A stretch of DNA of 49,455 bases from Betaproteobacteria bacterium (GCA_004295105.1 SHNC01000222.1:1-49455); one strand, 5' to 3'; numbered from the stretch's first letter, positions 1 through 9,481 are shown. The notes: generated by a model from the sequence alone, not told the origin. A program made the numbers and translations.

Positions 1-786
1 CTCGACGCCGTCCAGCAGGCCGAGCTGTGTCAGGTTCGCGCGCGCGCAGGCGAGCGCGCGCTCGTCCTGGTCGGTGGCGACCACGCGCGCGACGCCGCGG
101 CGGGCGAGCATCGCCGCCAGCACACCGGTGCCGGTGCCGATGTCGAACGCCAGCACCTCGGACGGCAGCGGCGCGGCGGCGACGAGGTCGACATACTCCC
201 CGCGCACCGGCGAGAACACACCGTACCAGGGGTGGATGCGGCCGCCCAGCGCGGGAACCTCTACCCCCTTGCGGCGCCACTGATGGGCGCCGATGAGCCC
301 GAGCAGTTCGCGCAGCGAGGCGACGCAGGGCTGGCCGTCGCTCTCCCAGACCTCGGCACAGGCTGCGCGCGCATCGGGCGCGCGGCGCAGCGGGATGCCG
401 AAATCTGCGTCGAACGGGATCAGCAACATGCCCAGCGTGCGCGCCCGCTGCGCCTGGGCCTGGCGATGCAGGTGGAAGGATTCGGCGGGCGAGCGCCCGA
501 CGTTGCTTGCGGACTTCACCCTGCGCGGCCCGCGCGCGATGCGCCTCGCCATTGCCTGGAGCAGTTGCCGCGCATTGTGGTAGTCGCCCCGCCACAGCAT
601 CGCCGTGCCCTCGCACGCGAGGCGGTAGGCCGCGTCAGCGGTGAGGCGGTCGTCTGCCACCACCACCCGCGATGGCGGTGGCAGGCCGCTTTCCGAGCGC
701 CACCGGGCACTCTGCGTGCCGCCGTGCTCTTCCCAGGACAGTCGCAGCGCGGCCTGCTCGCCGCTGCCGGCGGCCGGCCGGCTCAT
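1..786 (-). CDS. class I SAM-dependent methyltransferase (3' end outside window)
   Basis: An open minus-strand frame runs from an ATG at 786 to the left edge without a stop (262 codons visible), so the C-terminus is missing. The visible end carries a class I methyltransferase motif I (FDIGTGTGVLAAML, about residues 209-222), followed by an acidic strand end (VVATDQDERAL) typical of the SAM ribose-binding site. The first 200 residues are an extra N-terminal region with no motif I recognise. The start ATG overlaps the stop of the upstream CLC channel gene by 4 bp (ATGA), suggesting translational coupling. The substrate is not known; PrmA/HemK-like protein methyltransferases are one possibility, but the NPPY-type motif would lie beyond the edge. 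Confidence 0.75.
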   Translation of the reverse strand, partial: MSRPAAGSGEQAALRLSWEEHGGTQSARWRSESGLPPPSRVVVADDRLTADAAYRLACEGTAMLWRGDYHNARQLLQAMARRIARGPRRVKSASNVGRSPAESFHLHRQAQAQRARTLGMLLIPFDADFGIPLRRAPDARAACAEVWESDGQPCVASLRELLGLIGAHQWRRKGVEVPALGGRIHPWYGVFSPVRGEYVDLVAAAPLPSEVLAFDIGTGTGVLAAMLARRGVARVVATDQDERALACARANLTQLGLLDGVE

Positions 787-2204
787 GGCTGCCGGCCCCG
801 GGCGGCCACGCGGCCTTCGGCGCGGCGCAGGGCGGGGTAGGCAAGCGCTTCGTAGAGCGGTACCGGCGCGGCCGAGCGCGGGATGCCATGGGCGACGACG
901 GCGGTGGCCATCAGCGGGATCAACATCTGGTGATTGGCGGTCATTTCCATGACGATTACGAAGGAAGTGATCGGAGCCTGCGTCATTGCGGCGAGAAAAG
1001 CCACCATGCCGAGGACGAGGACGGCTGCGTCGTGCGCGCCGGGCAGCAGGAGCGCGATGTCGCTGCCCATTCCCGCCCCCACTGCCAGGGCCGGAGCGAA
1101 GATGCCGCCGGGAATGCGCGCCACGAAGGCGAGCCAGATCACGAGGAGCTTCAGGAAAACGAACAGCACCGGCAGCGGGGCGAGGCCTTCGAGCGCCGCC
1201 TTCGATTCCTCGTAACCGGTGCCGTAGGTGATGCCGCCACTCGCCAGGCCGATCAGGCCGGTGGCCAGTCCGCAGCCGGCGGCGAAGAAGACGGGACGGC
1301 GGCGCGACACCTCGCCCAGCCTGCCCGGCAGTCCGCGGGCCGAGGCCGCCAGCAGGCGCGAGAAGCCGCCACCCAGCAGGCCGCCGGCGATGCCGCAGGC
1401 AACTACCGGCCATATTCCGCCGGGCCACAAGATGGTCTGCGGCGTGCGACCGAAGTACGTGTAGTTGCCCAGCACTGCGAGCGACATCAGGCCGGCGAAG
1501 ATCACTGCCGTCAGGGTGGTCGAATTCGCGCGGAAGGCCCTGTGCCGGCACATCTCCTCGATGGCGAACATGATCCCGCCCAGCGGCGTGTTGAACGCGG
1601 CGGCGATCCCCGCGCCGCTGCCGGCGACGATCAGGTCGCGGGGTGACGCGATGCGGCGGCGCAATCCCGCCAGCAGATGCATCACCGACGCGCCTACCTG
1701 CACCGACGGGCCTTCGCGTCCCACAGCGGCACCCGACAGCAGGCCGCCGAGGGTCAGCAGGATCTTGCCGACGATGATCCGCACGGAAAGGAGTTCGCGC
1801 CGCACACGAGCGTCATCGCTTTGTGCCGCGGCGATCGTCTGCGGAATGCCGCTACCTTCCGTGCCGGGAAAGAGCCGCTGCGAAAGCCAGGCGAGGAGGG
1901 CGAATCCGGTCGGTGCGATGAAAAGCGTCAGCGCCGGATGTTCGCGCATCAGCTCGCGATGCGCGGTGATCGCCATCTCGGCGCCGACGGCGAAACCGAT
2001 CGCCAGCGCGCCGGTGACCAGGCCTGCAATGACCAGCAGGATGCGCCGATGCCAGCGGCGCGGGGAGAGCCAGGACAGCACGAAGCGCCCGCCTCGACGC
2101 GCGAGCTGTCGCAGGCTGCGAGCGGCCGACACGACGCGTCGCGTCGCTCCCTCGGGTGATCCGGATCGGGTGTCAGGTTCCACGGATTGTGCTGGAGCGC
2201 GCAA
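783..2204 (-). CDS. CLC-family chloride channel / Cl-:H+ antiporter (ClcB-like)
   Basis: 473-residue integral membrane protein. CLC signature motifs are in order: GSGIP (117-121, anion-coordinating Ser), GREGP (162-166, gating Glu164), AIEE (214-217, equivalent to the internal proton glutamate of CLC-ec1) and GIFAP in the C-terminal half. The presence of both glutamates suggests an H+-coupled exchanger rather than a passive channel; that is inference from the CLC-ec1 paradigm. No CBS domains follow the membrane part. About 55 residues of basic, Arg-rich cytoplasmic N-terminus precede the first membrane helix. The gene is the first of a two-gene unit with the downstream methyltransferase and is transcribed divergently from marR. 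Confidence 0.9.
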   Translation of the reverse strand: MRAPAQSVEPDTRSGSPEGATRRVVSAARSLRQLARRGGRFVLSWLSPRRWHRRILLVIAGLVTGALAIGFAVGAEMAITAHRELMREHPALTLFIAPTGFALLAWLSQRLFPGTEGSGIPQTIAAAQSDDARVRRELLSVRIIVGKILLTLGGLLSGAAVGREGPSVQVGASVMHLLAGLRRRIASPRDLIVAGSGAGIAAAFNTPLGGIMFAIEEMCRHRAFRANSTTLTAVIFAGLMSLAVLGNYTYFGRTPQTILWPGGIWPVVACGIAGGLLGGGFSRLLAASARGLPGRLGEVSRRRPVFFAAGCGLATGLIGLASGGITYGTGYEESKAALEGLAPLPVLFVFLKLLVIWLAFVARIPGGIFAPALAVGAGMGSDIALLLPGAHDAAVLVLGMVAFLAAMTQAPITSFVIVMEMTANHQMLIPLMATAVVAHGIPRSAAPVPLYEALAYPALRRAEGRVAARGRQP

Positions 2205-2279
2205 AAGCAGCGCCGTGCGGAATTAGTTCCTGCAGATATGCCGATGCCTGGCGCTGCGCCGACGGTAATTGGGTACCAT

Positions 2280-2347
2280 ACAAGGGCGGTGCGTGGTTAT
2301 TTTTTTTCCAATCATTATTTTCGCAAATATAGCAGGAGCGAGGGTTC
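2280..2347 (+). promoter_or_regulatory. AT-rich marR/clc divergent promoter region
   Basis: The divergent gap between the CLC gene (start 2204) and marR (start 2348) contains an AT-rich block at about 2296-2335, with a run of eight T and a TATAGC -10-like element at about 2329. It contrasts sharply with the GC-rich surroundings. An SD-like GGAGCGAGGG lies just before the marR ATG. The exact start site and any MarR operator cannot be assigned by eye. Confidence 0.4.
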
Positions 2348-2860
2348 ATGGTGCAGGCGCAACAGGTGTCCAGAGCGAGTGGCGGCAAGGTCGCGCAGGT
2401 GTCGCCGCTGTCGGTGCTGCAGCGTTTCAGGGTGCTGATCCGCACAGCGCAGCGCCACTCGCAGTGGATCGAGCGCCAGAGCGGCGTCACGGGTGCGCAG
2501 TTGTGGGCATTGCAGGAACTGAAGGAAATTCCCGGATTGCGCGTGGGCGAACTGGCCAACCGCATGGCGCTGCACCAGTCGACGGCCTCGAACATGATCG
2601 ACCGGCTGGAAACCGCGGAATTGCTTCGCAAGGAACGCACCAGCGCGGACCAGCGCGTGGTGCGGCTTTACCTCACCGAGCAGGGCGAGGCGCTGCTCGA
2701 GCGGGCGCCTTCTCCGGCGCGCGGGGTGCTCCCCGAAGCCCTGCGGCTGCTCGACCAGGAATCGCTGCGCCACCTGCAGGACGACCTCGATGCGCTGCTG
2801 CGTCAGATCAAGGACCTCGACGCCGGCTTCGGCATGCAGCCGCTGCCCTTCACCGAGTGA
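2348..2860 (+). CDS. MarR-family transcriptional regulator
   Basis: 170-residue winged-helix regulator. The central region shows the MarR DNA-binding fold: recognition-helix stretch HQSTASNMIDRLE (about residues 78-90), then a wing containing a DQRVVRLYLTEQG stretch, which is the family hallmark (D-x-R-x3-L-x-LT-x2-G). The N-terminal 20 residues look disordered. It is divergent from the CLC channel and convergent with the VWA gene, so it may regulate itself or the channel. The ligand is unknown. Confidence 0.88.
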   Translation: MVQAQQVSRASGGKVAQVSPLSVLQRFRVLIRTAQRHSQWIERQSGVTGAQLWALQELKEIPGLRVGELANRMALHQSTASNMIDRLETAELLRKERTSADQRVVRLYLTEQGEALLERAPSPARGVLPEALRLLDQESLRHLQDDLDALLRQIKDLDAGFGMQPLPFTE

Positions 2861-2889
2861 GGGCAGGCCGCGGATCGAACCGCCTGCCC
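2861..2889. terminator. stem-loop between convergent marR and VWA genes
   Basis: Perfect 8-bp inverted repeat GGGCAGGC (2861-2868) / GCCTGCCC (2882-2889) directly after the marR stop and 30 bp beyond the end of the opposing VWA gene. There is no T-run, so it may be a bidirectional transcription-end hairpin or a 3'-end stabiliser. Confidence 0.4.
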
Positions 2890-2920
2890 GTTGGCGTGCG
2901 CCTCGCGTCGCTCGACGACG

Positions 2921-4099
2921 TCAGTGCCGCTTCGACAAGGATTGCATCGCGCGCGCCAGACCGTCGAGCGTCATCGGGAACATGCGGCCGCCGACGATCT
3001 GGTGGATGATGCCGATCGACTGGCGGTAGTTCCACAGCCGCTCCGGTTCCGGATTCAGCCAGGCTGCGGCCGGGTAGGCATCGAGCAGACGGCGCAGCCA
3101 GGTGGCACCCGCCTCGGCGTTCATGTGCTCGATCGAACCGTGCTGATGCAGGATCTCGTACGGGCTCATGGTGGCATCGCCGACGAAGACCAGCTTGTAG
3201 TCCGGGCCGTATTTGTGGATGACGTCCAGCACCGGCGTGCGCTCGCGATGGCGGCGCAGATTGTCGCGCCACACGCCCTCGTACACGCAGTTGTGGAAGT
3301 AGAAGTACTCGAGGTGCTTGAATTCGCTGCGGCAGGCCGAGAACAGTTCCTCGCAGACCTTGACGTGATCGTCCATCGAGCCGCCCACGTCGAAAAACAG
3401 CAGCACCTTCACTGCATTGTGGCGCTCGGGACGCATCAGCAGGTCGAGCCAGCCGGCGTTGCGCGCGGTGGCGGAGATGGTGCCGTCCAGGTCGAGTTCC
3501 TCGCTCGCGCCCTCGCGCGCGAAGCGGCGCAGCCTGCGCAGCGCCACCTTGATGTTGCGGGTACCAAGTTCGACGTTGTCGTCGAGGTTGCGGAACTCGC
3601 GCTTGTCCCACACCTTCACCGCGGTCCGATTACCGGCCGATTCGCCGCCAACGCGAATGCCTTCGGGATGGGTGCCGCCGTTGCCGAAGGGCGAACTGCC
3701 GCCGCTGCCGATCCACTTGCTGCCGCCCTCGTGGCGACTCTTTTGCTCGGCGAGGCGTTTGCGGAATTCGTCCATCAGCTTGTCCCAGCCGAGCTTCTCC
3801 AGCTTCGCGCGTTCCTCGGGCGTCAGGTGCTTTCTGGCCATCGCGCGCAACCACTCCTCGGGCAGGTCGACCTCCAGCCCGGGAATTTCGGTGACGCCGC
3901 GAAAGTATTCGCCGAAGGCCTGGTCGAAGCGGTCGTAGAAGGTCTCGTCCTTGACCAGACAAGCGCGCGCAAAGAAATAGAATTCTTCGATCGAGTGACC
4001 GCACACCCGCTGTTGCAGGCCTTCCAGCAGGGTCAGGAACTCGCGTGTCGACACCGGCAGCTTGCGTGCCTTCAGGTGCAGGAAGAAATCGATCAGCAT
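2921..4099 (-). CDS. VWA (von Willebrand A) domain protein, CoxE/MoxR-partner type
   Basis: 392 residues from the ATG at 4099. I chose this start because the protein then begins MLIDFFLHLKARKLPVS, the usual N-terminus of this family; a longer reading would add 65 Arg/Pro-rich residues. The C-terminal VWA domain has the MIDAS-like strand LLFFDVGGSMDDHV (about 233-246), with Gly in place of the first MIDAS serine, as often seen in this subfamily. A Gly-rich linker lies at about 131-155. It is the last gene of a MoxR-HDOD-VWA set on the minus strand. MoxR ATPases and VWA proteins commonly act together as metal-dependent chaperones that mature or remodel protein complexes. The client here is unknown. 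Confidence 0.85.
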   Translation of the reverse strand: MLIDFFLHLKARKLPVSTREFLTLLEGLQQRVCGHSIEEFYFFARACLVKDETFYDRFDQAFGEYFRGVTEIPGLEVDLPEEWLRAMARKHLTPEERAKLEKLGWDKLMDEFRKRLAEQKSRHEGGSKWIGSGGSSPFGNGGTHPEGIRVGGESAGNRTAVKVWDKREFRNLDDNVELGTRNIKVALRRLRRFAREGASEELDLDGTISATARNAGWLDLLMRPERHNAVKVLLFFDVGGSMDDHVKVCEELFSACRSEFKHLEYFYFHNCVYEGVWRDNLRRHRERTPVLDVIHKYGPDYKLVFVGDATMSPYEILHQHGSIEHMNAEAGATWLRRLLDAYPAAAWLNPEPERLWNYRQSIGIIHQIVGGRMFPMTLDGLARAMQSLSKRH

Positions 4100-4118
4100 C
4101 GGCGGCGTTCCGTCTTGA

Positions 4119-5528
4119 TCATTCCTGGATGGCCAGCGCCCACGACAGCGCTGCCAGGTGCCGCTCGGAAGCCACGCCGGGTGCCACGCCGCAGCGCGAG
4201 GCGGCGCTGGAGATGCGTTCGGCGTTGAGCTGCTCGCAGGCGATGGCAAGCTCCAGCAGCGACGCGTAGGGACCCTCCCCGTGGCGTACCGCAAGGTTGA
4301 TCTCGGGGGCCAGCGACAGCGGTCCGATCGCCTTTTCCATCGGCACTTCGAGGATCACGTCGATCAGCGACAGCAGACCGGTCAGGAACAGCGCCTCGCG
4401 CTCGGCGGGCGACCGGTCCTCACCCAACAGTTCCAACATGCGCGCGCGCACCAGTGCGCTTTCGAGCGCGGCCGAGCTGCGGCCGGACGGTGGATCCATG
4501 CTGCACACCAGCAGAATGAGCCAGCGATAGAGCTTGTCGCGGCCGATAACGAGCACCGCGCGCTCGATCGAGGCGACATGTTCCGCCAGACCGTTTGCCG
4601 CGGCGTTGATATAGCGCAGCAGGCGCAGCGACAGCGCGGCGTCTTCTTTCAGCAATGCAGCCAGTTCGCTGGTGTCCGCATCGGCCTTGACATGGCCGAT
4701 CAGCCGTGTGAGGCGCGCGGCACTCGGGCCAAGGTCGCGATCGTCCCAGTTCTCGCGGCTGGTGATGAACGGGCCCTGGAAGAGGCTGGCACCGAGCTTG
4801 TAACAGAAACGGAAGTCCTCCAGCCCCGGCAGGTCCCGCACCAGCAGTCGGGCCTGCGGCGCGGCCTCGACCACCTGTGCGGCGAGCTGCAGGCCGCGGC
4901 GCGCATCGAGGGCTGGCGCGCGCAGCATGACGAAATCGGCCAGCGGCAGCAGCGGCCGGAATTCGCTCACGACCGCGGGGTCGGGAACGCCGATGCGTAC
5001 GCCGGTGACGCGCAGGCGATTGACCGTCTCACGCAGGCTGTGGATGTCCGGTGCGCCGGGGTCCGGGTGCGTGCCCAGCACCAGCACCGTCTTGTGCGCC
5101 GGCAATGCCGCAAGGCAGGGATGGTCGAGGAAGGAGTCGGGGACGTCGATGAATGCGAAGCGGCGGCCGATCAGCGTCCCGATGTCGGCCCGTACCAGGT
5201 TGCGCACCAGGACTTCGGCATACAGATGGTGAACCCGCCGGCTGCTGTGTCGGATGCGGTTGCGCGTGCCTTCCTGCAGCATGAACTGGTAGCCGGCGAT
5301 GCGCTGGTCGCGGCCGAGTACCGCTTCGCGGCACAGGAAGATCGTGTTGGCGTCGATCTCCACCGGCGTGTCGGGGCTTTCGCTGCGCAGCGGGGCGCTG
5401 CGGTTGAGCACCTGGAAACCGGCGGGGTCGGTGTCGCGCGGTGCGGAAGGTGCCTTGGCATGGGCGGCGGTCGCTGGCGCCGCCGACCGCCGGCGGCCGA
5501 ACAGCCAGTCGAAAAAGGCTCTCAGCAT
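4119..5528 (-). CDS. HDOD-domain protein with degenerate EAL-like N-terminus
   Basis: 469 residues. The N-terminal half has the layout of EAL-HDOD (YuxH-type) signalling proteins: IFLCREAVLGRDQRIAGYQF near residues 63-82. The catalytic EAL glutamate and metal ligands are not visible, so c-di-GMP hydrolysis is unlikely. The C-terminal half reads as an HDOD domain (LKEDAALSLRLLRYINAAANGL) without HD catalytic residues. HDOD proteins usually act as scaffolds in signalling. It sits between MoxR (15 bp upstream) and VWA (19 bp downstream), an atypical insertion in a MoxR-VWA pair. Its role in that operon is not known. Confidence 0.8.
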   Translation of the reverse strand: MLRAFFDWLFGRRRSAAPATAAHAKAPSAPRDTDPAGFQVLNRSAPLRSESPDTPVEIDANTIFLCREAVLGRDQRIAGYQFMLQEGTRNRIRHSSRRVHHLYAEVLVRNLVRADIGTLIGRRFAFIDVPDSFLDHPCLAALPAHKTVLVLGTHPDPGAPDIHSLRETVNRLRVTGVRIGVPDPAVVSEFRPLLPLADFVMLRAPALDARRGLQLAAQVVEAAPQARLLVRDLPGLEDFRFCYKLGASLFQGPFITSRENWDDRDLGPSAARLTRLIGHVKADADTSELAALLKEDAALSLRLLRYINAAANGLAEHVASIERAVLVIGRDKLYRWLILLVCSMDPPSGRSSAALESALVRARMLELLGEDRSPAEREALFLTGLLSLIDVILEVPMEKAIGPLSLAPEINLAVRHGEGPYASLLELAIACEQLNAERISSAASRCGVAPGVASERHLAALSWALAIQE

Positions 5529-5543
5529 GTCGTCGCTCCGGCC

Positions 5544-6395
5544 TCAGCGATTCTGCCGCGCCATCAACACCAGCCGCTCGAACAGGTGCATGTCCTGCTC
5601 GTTCTTCAGCAGCGCGCCGTGCAGCGGCGGCACGATCGCCTTGTGGTCGGGCGAGTGCAGGGCCTCGGGCGGGATGTCCTCGGCGACGAGCAGCTTGAGC
5701 CAGTCGATGAGTTCGGAAGTGGAGGGCTTCTTCTTCAGGCCCGGGATGTCGCGCAGGCCGAAGAACACCTCGAGCGCTTCGCTCAGCAGCGCCTTGCGGA
5801 TGCCCGGAAAATGCACGTCGACGATGCGTTGCATCGTGTCGCGGTCCGGGAACTTGATGTAATGGAAGAAGCAGCGGCGCAGGAAGGCGTCGGGCAGCTC
5901 CTTCTCGTTGTTGGAGGTGATGAACACGATGGGCCGGTGGCGCGCCTGTATCGTCTGGCGCGTCTCGTACACGTGGAACTCCATGCGGTCGAGTTCGCGA
6001 AGCAGGTCGTTGGGGAATTCGATGTCGGCCTTGTCAATCTCGTCGATCAGCACCACGGTCGGTCTGTCGGCCTCGAACGCCTGCCACAGCACACCCTTCA
6101 CGATGTAGTTGCCGATGTCGCGCACGCGGTCGTCGCCCAGTTGAGAATCGCGCAGACGCGAAACGGCGTCGTATTCGTAGAGACCCTGCTGCGCCTTGGT
6201 GGTGGACTTGATGTGCCACTGCAGCAACGGCAGGCCCAGCGATGCGGCAACTTCCTCGGCGAGCATGGTCTTGCCCGTGCCCGGTTCGCCCTTGATCAGC
6301 AACGGGCGTTGCAGGCGGATGGCGGCGTTGACGGCCAGCATCAGGTCGGGCGTGGCCACGTAGCTTTGCGAACCTTCGAAACGAAGATCGGACAT
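5544..6395 (-). CDS. MoxR-family AAA+ ATPase
   Basis: 283 residues. Walker A is GEPGTGKT (36-43), Walker B VVLIDEIDKAD (114-124), sensor-1 region VFITSNNEKELP, and a following arginine-finger-like LRRCFFHY. Length and spacing fit single-domain MoxR ATPases. These use ATP hydrolysis to remodel or insert cofactors into protein complexes, together with VWA partners such as the one encoded two genes downstream. It is first in the operon, and a TATAAT box lies 30 bp upstream of the ATG. Confidence 0.9.
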   Translation of the reverse strand: MSDLRFEGSQSYVATPDLMLAVNAAIRLQRPLLIKGEPGTGKTMLAEEVAASLGLPLLQWHIKSTTKAQQGLYEYDAVSRLRDSQLGDDRVRDIGNYIVKGVLWQAFEADRPTVVLIDEIDKADIEFPNDLLRELDRMEFHVYETRQTIQARHRPIVFITSNNEKELPDAFLRRCFFHYIKFPDRDTMQRIVDVHFPGIRKALLSEALEVFFGLRDIPGLKKKPSTSELIDWLKLLVAEDIPPEALHSPDHKAIVPPLHGALLKNEQDMHLFERLVLMARQNR

Positions 6396-6423
6396 CGGGG
6401 ATTCCTCTGATTAATTCCGTGTA

Positions 6424-6429
6424 ATTATA
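6424..6429 (-). promoter_or_regulatory. -10 box (TATAAT) upstream of moxR
   Basis: The minus strand reads TATAAT at 6429-6424, about 30 bp before the MoxR ATG at 6395, inside a short AT-rich island in the divergent gap. The -35 element is poor (ATTTTT at 17 bp). The opposite gene (cytochrome c4) starts at 6531. Confidence 0.45.
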
Positions 6430-6530
6430 GGTCTAGCGTTACGCGAAAAATGCGTCCGTGCCGCAAGGACGGACAGCCAGCGCACATCGACAACGGCCCC
6501 ACGTCGGCCACACCACGGAGACCCTACGCA

Positions 6531-7115
6531 ATGACCCGATCACATCTGCTGCTGGCGGCGGTGCTGTCCGCTTTCGTGTCAACTTCGCCCGCTGCACAGG
6601 GCAGCGCCGAGGCAGCGAAGACCAAGCTGTCGATGTGCATTGGCTGTCATGGCATTCCCGGTTATCGGACGAGTTACCCGGATGTTTACCCCGTTCCCAA
6701 ACTCGGCGGCCAGCATCCGGAGTACATCCTCAGCGCGCTGGCGGCTTACAGGAGTGGCGAACGCAGTCATCCGACGATGCGCGGCATCGCCGAGGGGCTG
6801 TCGGAGCAGGATATGGCCGATCTGGCCGCCTATTATTCGGCGGGTGCGCAATCTGGCACGACGCCCCCTCCTGCGAACGACAAGGCGCAGCTCTGCGCAG
6901 CCTGCCACGGCCCGGACGGCAACAGCCCGACCTCCGCGTTTCCGCGCATTGCCGGCCAGCACCGCGACTACCTCTACCAGGCGCTGCAGGACTACAAGGC
7001 CGGCCGGCGCAAGAACCCCATCATGGCGGCGCAGGTCGAGAGCCTGAGCAAGCAGGACATGGAGGCGCTGGCCGCGTGGTTCTCGTCGCAGTCGGGGCTG
7101 TACGTCAAGCGCTAG
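6531..7115 (+). CDS. dihaem cytochrome c4-like protein, periplasmic
   Basis: 194 residues from ATG 6531, chosen because it opens a signal peptide (MTRSHLLLAAVLSAFVSTSPAAQ) and has GGAG about 10 bp upstream. Two haem c sites are visible: CIGCH (36-40) and CAACH (122-126). Each is followed by a likely axial Met region (HPTMRGIAEGL and KNPIMAAQVESL). This two-domain repeat is the cytochrome c4 layout. The family shuttles electrons in the periplasm to terminal oxidases or reductases. It stands alone, divergent from moxR and convergent with the cystathionine beta-lyase gene. Confidence 0.88.
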   Translation: MTRSHLLLAAVLSAFVSTSPAAQGSAEAAKTKLSMCIGCHGIPGYRTSYPDVYPVPKLGGQHPEYILSALAAYRSGERSHPTMRGIAEGLSEQDMADLAAYYSAGAQSGTTPPPANDKAQLCAACHGPDGNSPTSAFPRIAGQHRDYLYQALQDYKAGRRKNPIMAAQVESLSKQDMEALAAWFSSQSGLYVKR

Positions 7116-7136
7116 CGGGTCCGGGCGCCGTAAGGG

Positions 7137-7155
7137 GCCGGCGATGTGCCGGCCT
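7137..7155. terminator. GC hairpin between convergent cytochrome c4 and metC genes
   Basis: Perfect 7-bp stem GGCCGGC (7137-7143) / GCCGGCC (7149-7155) with a 5-nt loop in the 39-bp convergent gap. It touches the metC stop codon. There is no T-run on either strand, so it is a weak candidate for a shared 3'-end structure. Confidence 0.35.
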
Positions 7156-8360
7156 CAGATGGCGTCCGTCTTCTCGTGCAGCCGGCCGAATGCCTGCTCG
7201 AGGTCGGCGATCAGGTCGGCCGCTTCCTCCAGCCCGATATGAAAGCGCACCGCCGGACCGCCCAGATCCAGCGCTGAGGCGGTGCGCGTGATGCTGCCAT
7301 AGGTGGGCAGCGCCAGGCTTTCGTATCCACCCCATGACGCGCCGATGCCGAACAGGCGCAGCGCGTCGACCATCGCGTCGATGCGCGCCTCGCCGAAGTC
7401 GGGCCGGAAGACCACCCCGAACAGGCTGCACGCGCCGCTGAAGTCGCGTTTCCAGAGGTGGTGGCCCGGCGCACCGGGCAGGGCGGGGTGCAGCACGCGA
7501 AGGACTTCCGGCCGGGCGGCGAACCAGCGCGCCACCGCCAGGCCGGAGGCCATCTGGTGCTGCAGGCGCACGTTGAGTGTGCGCAGGCCGCGCAGGGTGA
7601 GCCAGCAGTCGTCCGGGCTCGCATACTGGCCATAGAGCAGGGCGGTCTGGCGCACCGCGCGCCAGTCTTCGTCGGTGCGGGTGGTCAGGCTGCCGAGCAG
7701 CACGTCGGCATGGCCGCCGGCGTACTTGGTGAGGGCCTGGATCGACACGTCCACACCGTGGGCGAAGGGCTGGAAGAAGTGCAGACCCCAGGTGTTGTCC
7801 ATCAGCACCTTGATGCCACGCTGACGCGCGACCCTGGCGAGGGCGGGCACGTCCTGCATCTCGAAGGTGTGCGAGCCCGGGCTTTCGAGGTAGAGCACGC
7901 GGGTGTTCGGCCGCATCAGCGCGTCAAGTTCTGCCGGTGTCAGATCGGGACGGTAGTAGCTCACCTCGACCGCCATGCGCGGGGTGAGCACGCCGTCACA
8001 GAAGCTGCGCACCGGGCCATAGACGCTGTCGGGAATCAGGCAGTGTTCGCCGTGGCACAGATACGCGAGCAGGCCGATGCAGTTGGCGGCGAGGCCGGAG
8101 GACACGATCTGGCAGCGCGTGCCGCCCTCGATGTCGGCGATCAGGTTTTCGAGCGCGTGATGCGTCTCGTTGCCGTGCAGTCCGTAGCTCAGATACTGGT
8201 CGTAGCGGTGCTTCCAGCCCTCCTTTCGCGCGGCGGTCGAGGGCACGAGCACGGTGGAGCCGCGATGCAGTGGCGGATTCACGAAGCCGTGCGTGCGTGT
8301 GCCAGGGCGGCCGAGGTGGGACAGGCGGGTGGCGAAGTGGTCGTCGTGTTGGTCGGACAT
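7155..8360 (-). CDS. metC: cystathionine beta-lyase (Cys/Met metabolism PLP enzyme)
   Basis: 401 residues from ATG 8360; an alternative in-frame ATG at 8381 would add seven residues. Neither start has a clear SD. It is a fold-type I PLP enzyme: SSGLAANC (PLP-phosphate loop), MDNTWG (Asp for the pyridine N), and SIQALTKYAGGHADVLLGS with the Schiff-base Lys212. The motif set, including ESPGSHTFEMQD, fits the proteobacterial MetC branch, which converts cystathionine to homocysteine, pyruvate and ammonia. It follows the cysteine synthase gene on the same strand, 140 bp downstream across a structured leader, which makes a sulfur amino acid pair. Confidence 0.88.
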   Translation of the reverse strand: MSDQHDDHFATRLSHLGRPGTRTHGFVNPPLHRGSTVLVPSTAARKEGWKHRYDQYLSYGLHGNETHHALENLIADIEGGTRCQIVSSGLAANCIGLLAYLCHGEHCLIPDSVYGPVRSFCDGVLTPRMAVEVSYYRPDLTPAELDALMRPNTRVLYLESPGSHTFEMQDVPALARVARQRGIKVLMDNTWGLHFFQPFAHGVDVSIQALTKYAGGHADVLLGSLTTRTDEDWRAVRQTALLYGQYASPDDCWLTLRGLRTLNVRLQHQMASGLAVARWFAARPEVLRVLHPALPGAPGHHLWKRDFSGACSLFGVVFRPDFGEARIDAMVDALRLFGIGASWGGYESLALPTYGSITRTASALDLGGPAVRFHIGLEEAADLIADLEQAFGRLHEKTDAI

Positions 8361-8399
8361 GGGTACCGGGGCAAGTGGCATGGCTTTGCAGGGGGGCGG

Positions 8400-8476
8400 G
8401 GTGCTAACCTGCGAGCGCAGCGAGCGCGTTCCGCAGCCCACGGAACGAACACCCGGCGCGGCTGGCGGTTAGCACC
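8400..8476 (-). ncRNA. structured leader candidate upstream of metC
   Basis: The gap between cysK and metC contains a perfect 10-bp inverted repeat (8400-8409, GGTGCTAACC; 8467-8476, GGTTAGCACC) enclosing 57 nt. Inside it is a second perfect 7-bp hairpin (8427-8433 with 8441-8447, 7-nt loop) and a GCGAGCGCAGCGAGCGC stretch. On the minus strand this would be a nested two-stem leader ending about 19-40 nt before metC. No T-run follows, so it does not look like an intrinsic terminator of cysK. I do not recognise a known SAM or SAH riboswitch consensus. Confidence 0.4.
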
Positions 8477-8500
8477 TCGAACAACCTTCCGCCAGGCCCC

Positions 8501-9481
<981 letters not shown>

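Noticed and set aside
4158-6410. A 750-codon plus-strand open frame antisense to the MoxR-HDOD operon
   Set aside because: Typical high-GC antisense frame without motifs; the opposite strand encodes clear AAA+ and HDOD proteins.
8411-8427. GCGAGCGCAGCGAGCGC as a CRISPR-like or tandem repeat
   Set aside because: Only one short imperfect repeat unit pair, no spacers; treated as part of the metC leader structure.
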